Shown here piece after piece: positions 1-7,138 of a DNA stretch of 15,095 nucleotides; the first letter of the stretch is position 1; every line of letters begins with the position of its first letter. The notes under the pieces are model-generated. The model did no database searches. It saw only the letters and a list, made by a program, of their open reading frames with translations, and was not told the DNA's origin. Source of the DNA: Gaiellasilicea sp046594445 (lineage in GTDB: Bacteria; Actinomycetota; Thermoleophilia; Gaiellales; Gaiellaceae); NCBI GenBank assembly GCA_046594445.1, contig JBKJSM010000137.1:1-15095 (forward strand). The letters are read 5' to 3'. The position numbers and the translations under genes were made by a program.

Positions 1-29
1 GGATGGGCTTCTTCAACGTGGTCGAGTGA
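1..29 (+). CDS. C-terminal tail of an upstream gene (possibly multicopper oxidase), partial
   Basis: An open frame enters from the left edge and ends at TGA 27-29, giving the tail MGFFNVVE; the split first codon (..GG) is compatible with Trp. The stop shares one base with the ATG of the next gene (TGATG), which is typical of translational coupling, so this is probably a real gene end and not chance. The tail resembles the Trp-Met/Leu-Gly-Phe-Phe-x-Val-Val ending of some cupredoxin-type multicopper oxidases, where it follows the last copper-binding His motif. That resemblance is from memory over eight residues only and is weak. No catalytic residue is within the window. Confidence 0.4.
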
Positions 30-1219
30 TGGAGGAAGAGGCGCGACGGGGAGATCTCTCCTGGCGCCTCTGGGCGCTCGTCCCCGTCGTGCTGCTCGCG
101 CTCGCGGTCGGAGGCTACGTTGCCTCGGGGACGTCGATCGTCGGGCTGATCGGCCAGAATCCGCCGCAGCCGGACGAGTTCGACATCCGGCGGGTCGAGT
201 TCAAGCCGGACGAGATCCGCGTCCGGGTCACGAATCCGCAGCAGGACGACCTGACGATCGCCTCGGTGACCGTCGACGACGCGATCGTGCCTTACGACCT
301 GGACGGCCCGGCGACGCTCGGCCGTCTGCGCTCGAGCACGATCGTGATCCCATTCCAGTGGGTCGAGGACGACCCCATGGCGTTCGGCGTCACGAGCTCG
401 ACCGGGATCGAAACCGTCGAGGAGATTCCCGCGGCGGTCGAGACGCCCGGGGTGAGCGCCGGCGGCTTCCTTGGCTACGGGATCATCGGCTTCCTCGTCG
501 GCGTGCTTCCCGTCGCGCTCGGGCTGCTGTGGCTGCCGTCCCTTCGCCGCGTCCGGCAGGAGTGGCTGACCGCGTTCATGGCGCTCACCGGCGGGCTGCT
601 CGCGTTCCTCGGCGTCGAGGCGCTGTTCGAGGCGTTCGCGCTCCAGGCGGCGGTGCCGGGACCCTTGGGAGGCCCCGGGCTCGTGCTGCTCGGCGTGGCC
701 GGCAGCTTCCTGACGATGACGTTCATCTCGGGCCGCTTCTCGACCAAGGCCGGCGGCGCGCTCGGCGGCGTCGCGCTGGCGACGCTCGTCGCGATCGGGA
801 TCGGCCTGCACAACTTCGGCGAGGGCCTCGCGATCGGGACGTCGTTCGCCTTCGGGCAGCTGACGCTTGGTTCGTTCCTGATCGTCGGCTTTATGATCCA
901 CAACATCACCGAGGGGCTGGGGATCGCGGCGCCGGCCGCGGACGAGGGCGCAGCCCTCTCCCTTCCGCGGCTCGGCTTGCTCACGGCGATCGCGGGCGCC
1001 CCGACGATCCTCGGCGCTTGGCTCGGGGGCTTCGCCGCGAACGACGTCCTGGCCGCGCTCTTCTTCGGAGCGGCGGCGGGCGCCGCTTTCGAGGTCGTCG
1101 CGGAGGTCGTCCGCTACGTCAGCCGCCGCGATCCGGCGGGCCTCCGTTCGGGGTACGCCGTCGGCGGGTTTCTCGCCGGGATCGCGATCATGTACGCGAC
1201 CGGCCTGCTCGCCGGCTAA
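29..1219 (+). CDS. ZIP-family divalent metal transporter with N-terminal extracytoplasmic domain
   Basis: Membrane importer of Zn2+ or related divalent cations into the cytoplasm, 396 aa. The ZIP core is residues ~146-396 with the paired metal-site helices HNFGEG (261-266; H261, N262, E265) and HNITEG (291-296; H291, N292, E295), plus a Glu-rich later helix (E355, E359). Before the core is an unusual N-terminal part: one hydrophobic segment (~13-33) and then ~100 polar, Val/Asp-rich residues (~45-140) without membrane segments, probably a beta-rich domain outside the membrane. Bacterial ZIPs are often about 250-300 aa, so this one is long. ATG 29 overlaps the previous stop; GTG 26 directly before it is an equally possible start. 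It heads the visible part of the metal operon and lies 21 bases before the ABC binding protein. The substrate (Zn, Mn or Fe) cannot be decided from sequence. Confidence 0.9.
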   Translation: MEEEARRGDLSWRLWALVPVVLLALAVGGYVASGTSIVGLIGQNPPQPDEFDIRRVEFKPDEIRVRVTNPQQDDLTIASVTVDDAIVPYDLDGPATLGRLRSSTIVIPFQWVEDDPMAFGVTSSTGIETVEEIPAAVETPGVSAGGFLGYGIIGFLVGVLPVALGLLWLPSLRRVRQEWLTAFMALTGGLLAFLGVEALFEAFALQAAVPGPLGGPGLVLLGVAGSFLTMTFISGRFSTKAGGALGGVALATLVAIGIGLHNFGEGLAIGTSFAFGQLTLGSFLIVGFMIHNITEGLGIAAPAADEGAALSLPRLGLLTAIAGAPTILGAWLGGFAANDVLAALFFGAAAGAAFEVVAEVVRYVSRRDPAGLRSGYAVGGFLAGIAIMYATGLLAG

Positions 1220-1230
1220 CCGGACTCGCC

Positions 1231-1235
1231 GGAGG
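1231..1235 (+). promoter_or_regulatory. Strong ribosome binding site (GGAGG) for the metal-binding lipoprotein
   Basis: GGAGG lies 5 bases before ATG 1241 and 8 bases before the second ATG at 1244. It is the clearest Shine-Dalgarno sequence in the window, where most other genes rely on overlapping stops and starts. The spacing slightly favours the second ATG. It suggests that the binding protein is translated more strongly than the coupled ATPase and permeases, as is usual for binding-protein-dependent importers (inference). Confidence 0.6.
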
Positions 1236-1240
1236 CTCGA

Positions 1241-2170
1241 ATGATGCGGATGTTCCTGCTCGCCCTCGTCACGCTCGCGCTCACGGGCTGCGGCCCGATC
1301 GAGCCGCCACAGGCGCACGTGCTGGACGACGAGACGATCTCGGTGGTGACGACGATCGGGATGATCACCGACGCCGTCGAGCGCGTCGGGGGCGAGCGCG
1401 TCGAGGTCGAGGGGCTGATGGGCCCGGGGATCGACCCGCACCTCTACAAGGCGAGCGAGGGCGACCTGCGGCGGCTCGAGCGGTCCGACGTCGTCTTCTA
1501 CGGCGGACTGCATCTCGAGGCGAAGATGGCCGACGTGCTCGAGCGGATCGGCGAGCGCCGGGCGACGCAGGCCGTCACCGACGCGATGCCGCGCGACGCT
1601 CTCCTCCTCCCGGCGCAGTTCAAGGGCCAGTACGACCCGCACGTCTGGTTCGACGTCTCGCTCTGGATGAACGCCGTCGAGCAGATCCGCGACCGGCTCG
1701 TCGAGCTCGATCCGGCGAGCGCGGCCCTCTACCGGCGCAACGCCGCCGCGTATCTCGCCGAACTCCGGGAGCTGGACGACTACGTGCACGAGCAGGTGCT
1801 GCGGGTGCCGGAGGGCCGCCGCGTGATCATCACGGCGCACGACGCGTTCAACTACTTCGGCGTCGCTTACGGCTTCGAGGTGCGCGGACTGCAGGGAATC
1901 TCGACCGCGGCGGAGGCGGGCGCGGGCGACGTGCAGAGCCTGGTTACGTTCATCGCGCGCAACAGGATCCCGGCGATCTTCGTCGAGTCCTCGGTTTCCT
2001 CTCGCACGGTCGAGGCGGTGCGCGAGGCCGTGCGGGCGCGGGGGCTCGACGTCGAGATCGGCGGCTCGCTCTTCTCGGATGCGATGGGGAATCCCGGGAC
2101 GCCGGAGGGGACGTATATCGGCATGGTGCGGCACAACGTGGACACGATCGTCGCGGGGCTCAGAGGATGA
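1241..2170 (+). CDS. Metal ABC transporter substrate-binding lipoprotein (TroA/ZnuA family)
   Basis: Captures Mn2+ or Zn2+ outside the membrane and hands it to the permeases encoded downstream. 309 aa, the usual family length. It begins with a lipoprotein signal: a basic/hydrophobic stretch and lipobox LTGC with acylated Cys17. The four ligands expected in cluster A-I binding proteins are visible: H67 in DPHLYK, H134 in DPHVWFD, H200 in ITAHDAF and D280 in SDAMG. The spacing closely matches the TroA set (H68, H133, H199, D279). The His-rich loop typical of dedicated ZnuA proteins is absent, which fits the Mn/Zn TroA/MntA subgroup better, but specificity remains open. The STAAEAGAGDV stretch (221-231) is characteristic of the family. 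The stop overlaps the ATG of the ATPase gene (ATGA). ATG 1244 is an alternative start. Confidence 0.95.
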   Translation: MMRMFLLALVTLALTGCGPIEPPQAHVLDDETISVVTTIGMITDAVERVGGERVEVEGLMGPGIDPHLYKASEGDLRRLERSDVVFYGGLHLEAKMADVLERIGERRATQAVTDAMPRDALLLPAQFKGQYDPHVWFDVSLWMNAVEQIRDRLVELDPASAALYRRNAAAYLAELRELDDYVHEQVLRVPEGRRVIITAHDAFNYFGVAYGFEVRGLQGISTAAEAGAGDVQSLVTFIARNRIPAIFVESSVSSRTVEAVREAVRARGLDVEIGGSLFSDAMGNPGTPEGTYIGMVRHNVDTIVAGLRG

Positions 2171-2913
2171 GCACGAACGCTCCCGCCGTCGAGGTCACCG
2201 ACCTCACCGTCGCCTACGACGAGAAGCCCGTCCTCTGGGACGTCGACCTCGAGGTCGCGCCGGGCGTGCTGATGGCGATCGTCGGACCGAACGGCGCCGG
2301 CAAGACGACCTTGATTCGCGCCGTCCTCGGGATGGTGAAGCCTGCGGCCGGGCAGGCTCTCGTGTACGGCCGGCCGTATGACGAGCAGCGCCGGCTCGTC
2401 GCCTACGTCCCCCAGCGCGGCAGCGTCGACTGGGACTTCCCGACCAGCGTGCTCGACGTGGTTTTGATGGGGCGATACGGGAGGCTCGGCTGGGTACGCC
2501 GGCCCGGAGTGGCGGACAAGGCGGCCGCCCGGAAGGCGCTCGAGCAGGTGGGAATGGCCGACCTCAGCGGCCGCCAGATCAGTCAGCTGTCGGGCGGGCA
2601 GCAGCAGCGCGTCTTCCTTGCGCGCGCGCTCGTCCAGGAGGCCGACGTGTACTTCATGGACGAGCCCTTCCAGGGCGTGGACGCGACGACGGAGCTGGCG
2701 ATCGTCGAGCTCCTGCGCACGCTGCGCACGAGCGGCAAGACCGTGATCGCCGTCCACCACGACCTCCAAACGGTGCCCGAGTACTTCGACGAGGTGACGC
2801 TCCTGAACGTGCGCCGGATTGCGAGCGGGCCGGTCGAGGAGGTGTTCACCGAGGAAAACCTGCGGCGGACATACGGTGGCCGCGCGGCCTTCTTCGGGCG
2901 CAACGGTGCTTGA
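2167..2913 (+). CDS. Metal ABC transporter ATP-binding protein (TroB/MntB/ZnuC-like)
   Basis: Cytoplasmic ATPase that powers the metal importer, 248 aa, normal for the family. All motifs are intact: Walker A GPNGAGKTT (40-48), Q-loop Gln83 in YVPQR, signature LSGGQQQR (141-148), Walker B VYFMDEP (161-167, catalytic E166), and H-loop HHD (197-199). The PQR-x4-DWDFP stretch after the Q-loop is typical of Mn/Zn/Fe importers of the TroB/MntB type. ATG 2167 overlaps the binding-protein stop by 4 bases; the frame is open far upstream but encodes only Arg-rich nonsense there. The end overlaps the first permease by 8 bases. Confidence 0.95.
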   Translation: MSTNAPAVEVTDLTVAYDEKPVLWDVDLEVAPGVLMAIVGPNGAGKTTLIRAVLGMVKPAAGQALVYGRPYDEQRRLVAYVPQRGSVDWDFPTSVLDVVLMGRYGRLGWVRRPGVADKAAARKALEQVGMADLSGRQISQLSGGQQQRVFLARALVQEADVYFMDEPFQGVDATTELAIVELLRTLRTSGKTVIAVHHDLQTVPEYFDEVTLLNVRRIASGPVEEVFTEENLRRTYGGRAAFFGRNGA

Positions 2914-3988
2914 CCTCTTCGACGACTACACGCTGCGCACGGTCGCGCTGGGCTCGGCCGCGCTGGGAATCACGAGCGGCGCGCTCGGCATGTTCGCCGT
3001 CCTGCGGCGCCAGAGTCTGCTCGGCGACGCGATCTCGCACGCGGCGCTGCCCGGCGTTGCGATCGCGTTCCTGCTGACCGGCAGCAAGGCGCCGCTCGTG
3101 CTCGTCACCGGCGCAGCCCTGGCCGGCTTCCTTGGCACGCTCGCCGTGATGGGCATCGTGCGGACGACGCGCGTGAAGTACGACAGCGCACTCGGCATTG
3201 TCCTTTCTGTCTTCTTTGGCTTCGGGCTCGTGCTGCTGACCTTCATCCAGCGCCGCCCCGACGCGAGCCAGGCCGGTCTCGACCGCTTCCTCTTTGGACA
3301 GGCCGCCGGTCTTCTCCACCGCGATCTGCTCACGATGGCGATCCTCGGCGGCCTCGCGTTGCTGCTGATGCTGCTCGTGTGGAAGGAGCTGAAGCTGCTC
3401 GCCTTCGACCCCGACTTCGGCGCCAGCCTCGGCTTCCCGATGCGCGCTCTGGACGTCCTGCTCACCTCGCTGCTCGTGATCGCGATCGTCATCGGCCTGC
3501 AGACGGTTGGTGTCGTCCTGATGGCCGCGATGGTGATCGCGCCCGCCGTCGCGGCGCGGCAATGGACGGACCGGCTCGGCCTCGCCACAGCGCTCGCGGG
3601 GCTCTTCGGCGCTCTCGCCGGCGTGCTCGGCTCGGTGCTCTCCGCCGAGGCGGAACGGCTCCCGACCGGGCCGACGATCGTCCTCTGCGCCACCGCGATC
3701 GTGCTCGTCTCGCTTCTGGCAGCAGGGCGTCGCGGCCTGCTCTGGCGCGAGCTTCGCGGTAGGCGCGACCGGCGGCGCCTTCGCCTCGCGGCTGTGCTCG
3801 CCGATCTGCTGGCGCTCGAGCACCAGCACCCCGAGGCGGGTCGCGGGCACTCGGCCGCGGTGCTCTCGGTCATGTCGGGCGGAGCGCTGCCCTCGCTGCA
3901 GGAGCTCGAGCGGCGCGGCCACGTGGCGCGGCTGGGCGAGGACGAGTGGGTGCTGACGGACACGGGGCGTCAGGTGGCCGACCGGTGA
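2906..3988 (+). CDS. Metal ABC transporter permease 1 (ABC-3 family) with C-terminal winged-helix-like tail
   Basis: Integral membrane subunit of the Mn/Zn ABC importer, 360 aa from GTG 2906, which overlaps the ATPase stop by 8 bases. Residues ~12-275 are a typical ABC-3 membrane core with about eight or nine hydrophobic helices, the family motif SLLGDAISHAALPG (37-50), and the coupling region WKELKLLAFDPDFGASLG (159-176). The usual family length is 270-300 aa. Here ~80 residues (280-360) follow the last helix. They start with a very basic run, contain a helix with LADLLALEHQHPE, and end in LQELERRGHVARLGEDEWVLTDTGR, the pattern of a recognition helix and wing in DtxR/MarR-like winged helices. 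TroC-type permeases and the chlamydial YtgC-YtgR fusion have such regulators attached. The tail is shorter than a full DtxR protein, so DNA binding is uncertain. The stop overlaps permease 2 (GTGA). Confidence 0.92.
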   Translation: MLDLFDDYTLRTVALGSAALGITSGALGMFAVLRRQSLLGDAISHAALPGVAIAFLLTGSKAPLVLVTGAALAGFLGTLAVMGIVRTTRVKYDSALGIVLSVFFGFGLVLLTFIQRRPDASQAGLDRFLFGQAAGLLHRDLLTMAILGGLALLLMLLVWKELKLLAFDPDFGASLGFPMRALDVLLTSLLVIAIVIGLQTVGVVLMAAMVIAPAVAARQWTDRLGLATALAGLFGALAGVLGSVLSAEAERLPTGPTIVLCATAIVLVSLLAAGRRGLLWRELRGRRDRRRLRLAAVLADLLALEHQHPEAGRGHSAAVLSVMSGGALPSLQELERRGHVARLGEDEWVLTDTGRQVADR

Positions 3989-5094
3989 CCTCGGGGCAGA
4001 TCGAGATCCAGCTGATCGCCGTGGTCGTCGCGGTCGCCTGCGCGCTGCCGGGCACGTTCCTCGTGCTGCGCCGGCTGGCGCTCGTCAGCGACGCGATCAG
4101 CCACTCGATCCTGCTCGGAATCGTGCTCGGCTTCTTCGTCGTCGGCAACGTCACCTCACCGCTGCTGCTCGTCGGAGCGGCTCTCGTGGGGCTTGCGACG
4201 GTGGTGCTCGTCCAGATGCTCGAGCGCACGGGCCTCGTCCGCGAGGATGCGGCGATCGGACTCGTCTTCCCGGCCCTCTTCTCGATGGGCGTGATCCTGA
4301 TCTCGCGCTACGCCGACGGCGTCCACCTCGACATCGACGCGGTGCTGCTCGGCGAGCTCGCGTTCGCCCCGTTCGACCGGATCGAGTTCTGGGGCTGGGA
4401 CTGGGGACCGACCGCGCTCGTCGTGATGAGCGTGATCCTGGCGATCAACGTCGCCGCGATCGCGATCTTCTGGAAGGAGCTGAAGCTCTCGACCTTCGAC
4501 CCCGCGCTCGCGATCGCGCTCGGCTTCGCGCCCGCACTCGTGCAGTACGCGCTGATGTCGCTCGTCTCGCTGACGGCGGTCGGCGCGTTCGATGCGGTCG
4601 GATCGATCCTCGTCGTCGCGCTCATGATCGCGCCGCCCGCGACCGCGTACCTGCTCACCGACAGCCTGCCCCGGATGCTCGTGCTGGCGGCCGGCATCGG
4701 CGCCGCGTCGGGGCTCGCCGGCTACTGGCTCGCCTACGCGCTCGACGCCTCGATCGCGGGCTCGATGGCGACAATGACGGGCGTTTGCTTCGCGCTCGCG
4801 TGGCTGCTCGCGCCCGGCCGCGGCCTCGTCGCGGCGGCGCGGCGGCGGGCTCGCCAGAAGCTCGAGTTCGCCCAGACGATGCTAACGATCCACTTGGCCA
4901 ACCACGAGGGCAAGCCGGAGGCCGTCGAGGAGAGCCGGACCGAGACGCTCTACCGGCACCTGCGCTGGCAGCCCGAGTTCGCGCAGCGGATCGTGCGTCT
5001 CGCCGAGCGCCGGGGGCTCGTGCGCGCCGAAGGCCAGATGCTCAGGCTGACGCAGGCTGGTCGCGAGCTCGCGGCCGACGCGCTCGTTCGCTGA
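3985..5094 (+). CDS. Metal ABC transporter permease 2 (ABC-3 family) with C-terminal winged-helix-like tail
   Basis: Second membrane subunit of the importer, expected to pair with permease 1 (TroC/TroD arrangement). 369 aa from GTG 3985, which overlaps the previous stop by 4 bases; no better start is seen nearby. The ABC-3 core covers ~8-278 with LALVSDAISHSILLGIVLG (31-49) and the coupling segment WKELKLSTFDPALAIALGF (163-181). An ~85-residue cytoplasmic tail (285-369) follows. It begins with a basic linker and a helix containing FAQTMLTIHLANHEG, and ends in RIVRLAERRGLVRAEGQMLRLTQAGRE, which looks like helix-turn-helix plus wing. The two tails share the same plan (linker, helix, helix, LxxRGxVxxxG..xxLTxxGR) but are clearly diverged, so they are not a recent duplication. 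The next gene starts 18 bases after the stop. Confidence 0.92.
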   Translation: MTSGQIEIQLIAVVVAVACALPGTFLVLRRLALVSDAISHSILLGIVLGFFVVGNVTSPLLLVGAALVGLATVVLVQMLERTGLVREDAAIGLVFPALFSMGVILISRYADGVHLDIDAVLLGELAFAPFDRIEFWGWDWGPTALVVMSVILAINVAAIAIFWKELKLSTFDPALAIALGFAPALVQYALMSLVSLTAVGAFDAVGSILVVALMIAPPATAYLLTDSLPRMLVLAAGIGAASGLAGYWLAYALDASIAGSMATMTGVCFALAWLLAPGRGLVAAARRRARQKLEFAQTMLTIHLANHEGKPEAVEESRTETLYRHLRWQPEFAQRIVRLAERRGLVRAEGQMLRLTQAGRELAADALVR

Positions 5095-5112
5095 CGCTAG
5101 GCTCCTCGCGAG

Positions 5113-5739
5113 GTGGGGCACTCGCACTCGCATGGCCACTCGCACGGGCTCGTCGACCCGTCGATCGTGCGCTCGCGGGCCGGCGTCCGCGCGGTCGCGC
5201 TCAGCCTCGGCGTCCTCGGCGCGACGGCGCTCGCGCAGTCGGCGTTGTACGTGCTTACGAGCAGCGTCGCCCTGCTCGCCGACCTGATCCACAACATCGG
5301 CGACGCGCTGACCGCGATCCCGCTCGGGATCGCCTTCTTCCTCCGCTCGGTCCGGGGGGAGAAGCTGGCCGGGCTCGCCGTGGTGCTCGCGATCTTCATC
5401 TCCGCCTGTGTCGCACTCTGGCAGTCGATCGAGCGGTTGCTGAACCCGGAGGACATTTCCTATCTATGGGTCCTGGCCGGCGCCGGCGCGCTCGGGTTCG
5501 TCGGCAACGAGATCGCCGCGCAGGTGCGGCTGCGCGCCGGCCGGCGGCTGTCGAGCCCGGCGCTGATCGCCGACGGGAACCACGCCCGCGTCGACGGGTT
5601 CGTCTCGCTCGGCGTGGTCGCGAGTGCCGCGGTCGTGGCCGTCGGGCTCGAGATTGCAGACCCGCTGATCGGCCTTGGAATCACGCTCGTGATCCTGAAG
5701 ATCACCTGGGACTCCTGGCGAACCGTCCGCGCGAGCTGA
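5113..5739 (+). CDS. Cation diffusion facilitator exporter lacking the C-terminal domain (Zn-type)
   Basis: Membrane antiporter expected to expel Zn2+ (possibly Cd2+ or Co2+) in exchange for protons. 208 aa from GTG 5113. The N-terminus is His-rich (GHSHSHGHSHG, His at 3, 5, 7, 9, 11). Six hydrophobic segments lie at about 26-48, 50-76, 86-108, 117-138, 155-178 and 182-198. The intramembrane metal site is seen as H60-x3-D64 in helix 2 and H157-x3-D161 in helix 5; an HD-HD set is the pattern associated with zinc preference, while Mn-type members have Asp pairs. The usual CDF is ~300 aa with a cytoplasmic metal-sensing domain; here the protein ends ten residues after helix 6. CDFs without this domain are a known minor subclass. 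There is no clear Shine-Dalgarno sequence. Its last 38 bases overlap the flippase gene on the other strand. Confidence 0.9.
   Translation: MGHSHSHGHSHGLVDPSIVRSRAGVRAVALSLGVLGATALAQSALYVLTSSVALLADLIHNIGDALTAIPLGIAFFLRSVRGEKLAGLAVVLAIFISACVALWQSIERLLNPEDISYLWVLAGAGALGFVGNEIAAQVRLRAGRRLSSPALIADGNHARVDGFVSLGVVASAAVVAVGLEIADPLIGLGITLVILKITWDSWRTVRAS
5702..5739. other. Antisense overlap of two convergent coding regions
   Basis: The CDF gene (+) ends with TGA 5737-5739 and the flippase gene (-) ends with TGA 5704-5702, so 38 bp encode the C-termini of both proteins. There is no intergenic space and I see no hairpin-plus-T-run terminator on either strand here. The two long operons meet head-on at this point. 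Confidence 0.85.
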
Positions 5740-7138
5740 GCCTGCGCCGCTCCTCCGGGAGGAGGAAGCCGAGCAGGAGCAGCGCCGGGGGGTAGGCGAG
5801 CGTGAGCGCAACCGAGACGGCGAGCCCACCGAGCTGCTTGCCGGCGAGCAGCAGCGCGACAGCCGCTCCGGCCGCGGTCAGTACGCGGCGCCACTGGTAG
5901 GGGACGGGGAAGACCCGCTGGGCGTACCAGGTCATCGCGACGAACATCACCCCGTACGCCGCGACGGTCGCGTACGCGGCGCCGAGCATCCCGTACGGCG
6001 GGATCAGGATCAGGTTGAGGACGACGTTGACGACGGCCGCGAGCCCTGCGATCACCCAGTTGAACTGGGTGCGTTTGGCCCGGCCGACTCCGATCGCCAT
6101 CACGATGTACGCGGCGTAGGCCATGCCGCCGAACGCCAGCGGCGCGACCACGCGCTGGCCTTCGTAGAACTGCGGCGTCGCCAGCACGCGCACGAGCCAC
6201 GGCGCGAGCAGGCCTAGGGCGAGCGCGAGCCACGAGGCCACGACGACGAGGTAGGTGAGGACGAACGCGTAGGTGCGCTTGGCCTCCGCGTCGTCCTCGA
6301 TCGAGTAGGCGAACGCCGGCCAGGCCATCCGGAACGCGGTCAGCAGGAGCACCATCGCTGAGGCGATCCGCACGCCGATCTCGTAGAGCCCGACCTCCTC
6401 GAGGCTCGCGAGGTGGACGAGGAAGAAGCGGTCGCTGAAGTTGACGACGATCAGCGCCAGCGCGGCCGGGACAAGCGGAACCCCGAAGCGATTCATCTCG
6501 CGCAGCAGCGGCCGCGAGAACTCGAGCCCGAGCTGGGCACGGTTGACGGCCAGGAGAGCGAAGTAGACGACGAGCGTGCCGATGAAGTTGCCGACGATTA
6601 CGCCGAGCGCTCCCCGCTCCCACACGACGACGAGGAGCACCGTCGCGCCGATCGTGACCGCGATGTTCGCAAGGCTGGCGAAGACGAAGGCGGTCGAGCG
6701 CTCCTCCGCGCGGAAGAGCGAGGTCAGCTGCTCGTAGTTCATCTGTGCCCAGATCCCGACGAAACCGGCGCGGACGAGGTTCGGGTCGTCGAGTCCGAGC
6801 AGGTCTGCGACCGGCGCCGCCAGCAGGACGCCCGCGGCGAGGCCGGCAGTCGCGCTCGCCATCGTGAACCAGAAGGACGTGCGGACGACGAGCAGCCGGC
6901 GCGCCACATCCTTCGAGTCGAAGTAGAAGCGGAAGAAGGCGGAGGAGATCCCGAGCCGCAGGATCGTGACGAGTACCGCGGAGAGGGCGACGACGAGGCC
7001 GACGGCGCCGAGGTCGGCGGCGTTCAGATAGCGCGTATAGAGCGGCAGCAGGAAGACCGCGAGCACGCGCGAGACAATCCCGCCGAGCCCGTAGATCGCG
7101 GAGTGCTTGCCGAGACGGCGGATCTGCGCGCCGAGCAT
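5702..7138 (-). CDS. Polysaccharide/lipid-linked oligosaccharide flippase (Wzx/MATE-like, MVF superfamily)
   Basis: Probable flippase that moves a lipid-linked glycan from the inner to the outer face of the membrane. 478 aa from ATG 7138, typical length. The sequence is hydrophobic throughout with about 12-14 membrane segments. The N-terminal part (KHSAIYGLGGIVSRVLAVFL, then PLYTRYLNAADLG at ~34-46) is the classic start of oligosaccharide flippases: a basic amphipathic stretch, a Gly-rich first helix and the Y(L)xxxDxG turn. The C-terminal tail is basic and cytoplasmic. ATG 7138 shares a base with the stop of the NIPSNAP gene (TGATG). The frame continues upstream as Arg-rich non-coding sequence and is not used. 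This is the last gene of the - strand glycan operon, and its 3' end runs 38 bases into the CDF gene, leaving no room for a conventional terminator. Confidence 0.9.
   Translation of the reverse strand: MLGAQIRRLGKHSAIYGLGGIVSRVLAVFLLPLYTRYLNAADLGAVGLVVALSAVLVTILRLGISSAFFRFYFDSKDVARRLLVVRTSFWFTMASATAGLAAGVLLAAPVADLLGLDDPNLVRAGFVGIWAQMNYEQLTSLFRAEERSTAFVFASLANIAVTIGATVLLVVVWERGALGVIVGNFIGTLVVYFALLAVNRAQLGLEFSRPLLREMNRFGVPLVPAALALIVVNFSDRFFLVHLASLEEVGLYEIGVRIASAMVLLLTAFRMAWPAFAYSIEDDAEAKRTYAFVLTYLVVVASWLALALGLLAPWLVRVLATPQFYEGQRVVAPLAFGGMAYAAYIVMAIGVGRAKRTQFNWVIAGLAAVVNVVLNLILIPPYGMLGAAYATVAAYGVMFVAMTWYAQRVFPVPYQWRRVLTAAGAAVALLLAGKQLGGLAVSVALTLAYPPALLLLGFLLPEERRRLSSRGRFARSPR

Noticed and set aside
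358..2166. Long open + frame running through the ZIP and lipoprotein genes into the ATPase gene
   Set aside because: Translation is Arg/Gly/Asp-rich low-complexity sequence, typical of a shadow frame in high-GC DNA. Only the part from ATG 2167 encodes a recognisable protein.
2846..3922. Long open - frame opposite permease 1
   Set aside because: Glu/Arg/Gln-rich translation with no motif, fully antisense to a clear ABC-3 permease gene.
5740..5800. Frameshift that could hide the missing CDF C-terminal domain
   Set aside because: No + frame after 5739 reads like a CDF C-terminal domain, and the stretch is coding for the flippase on the other strand.
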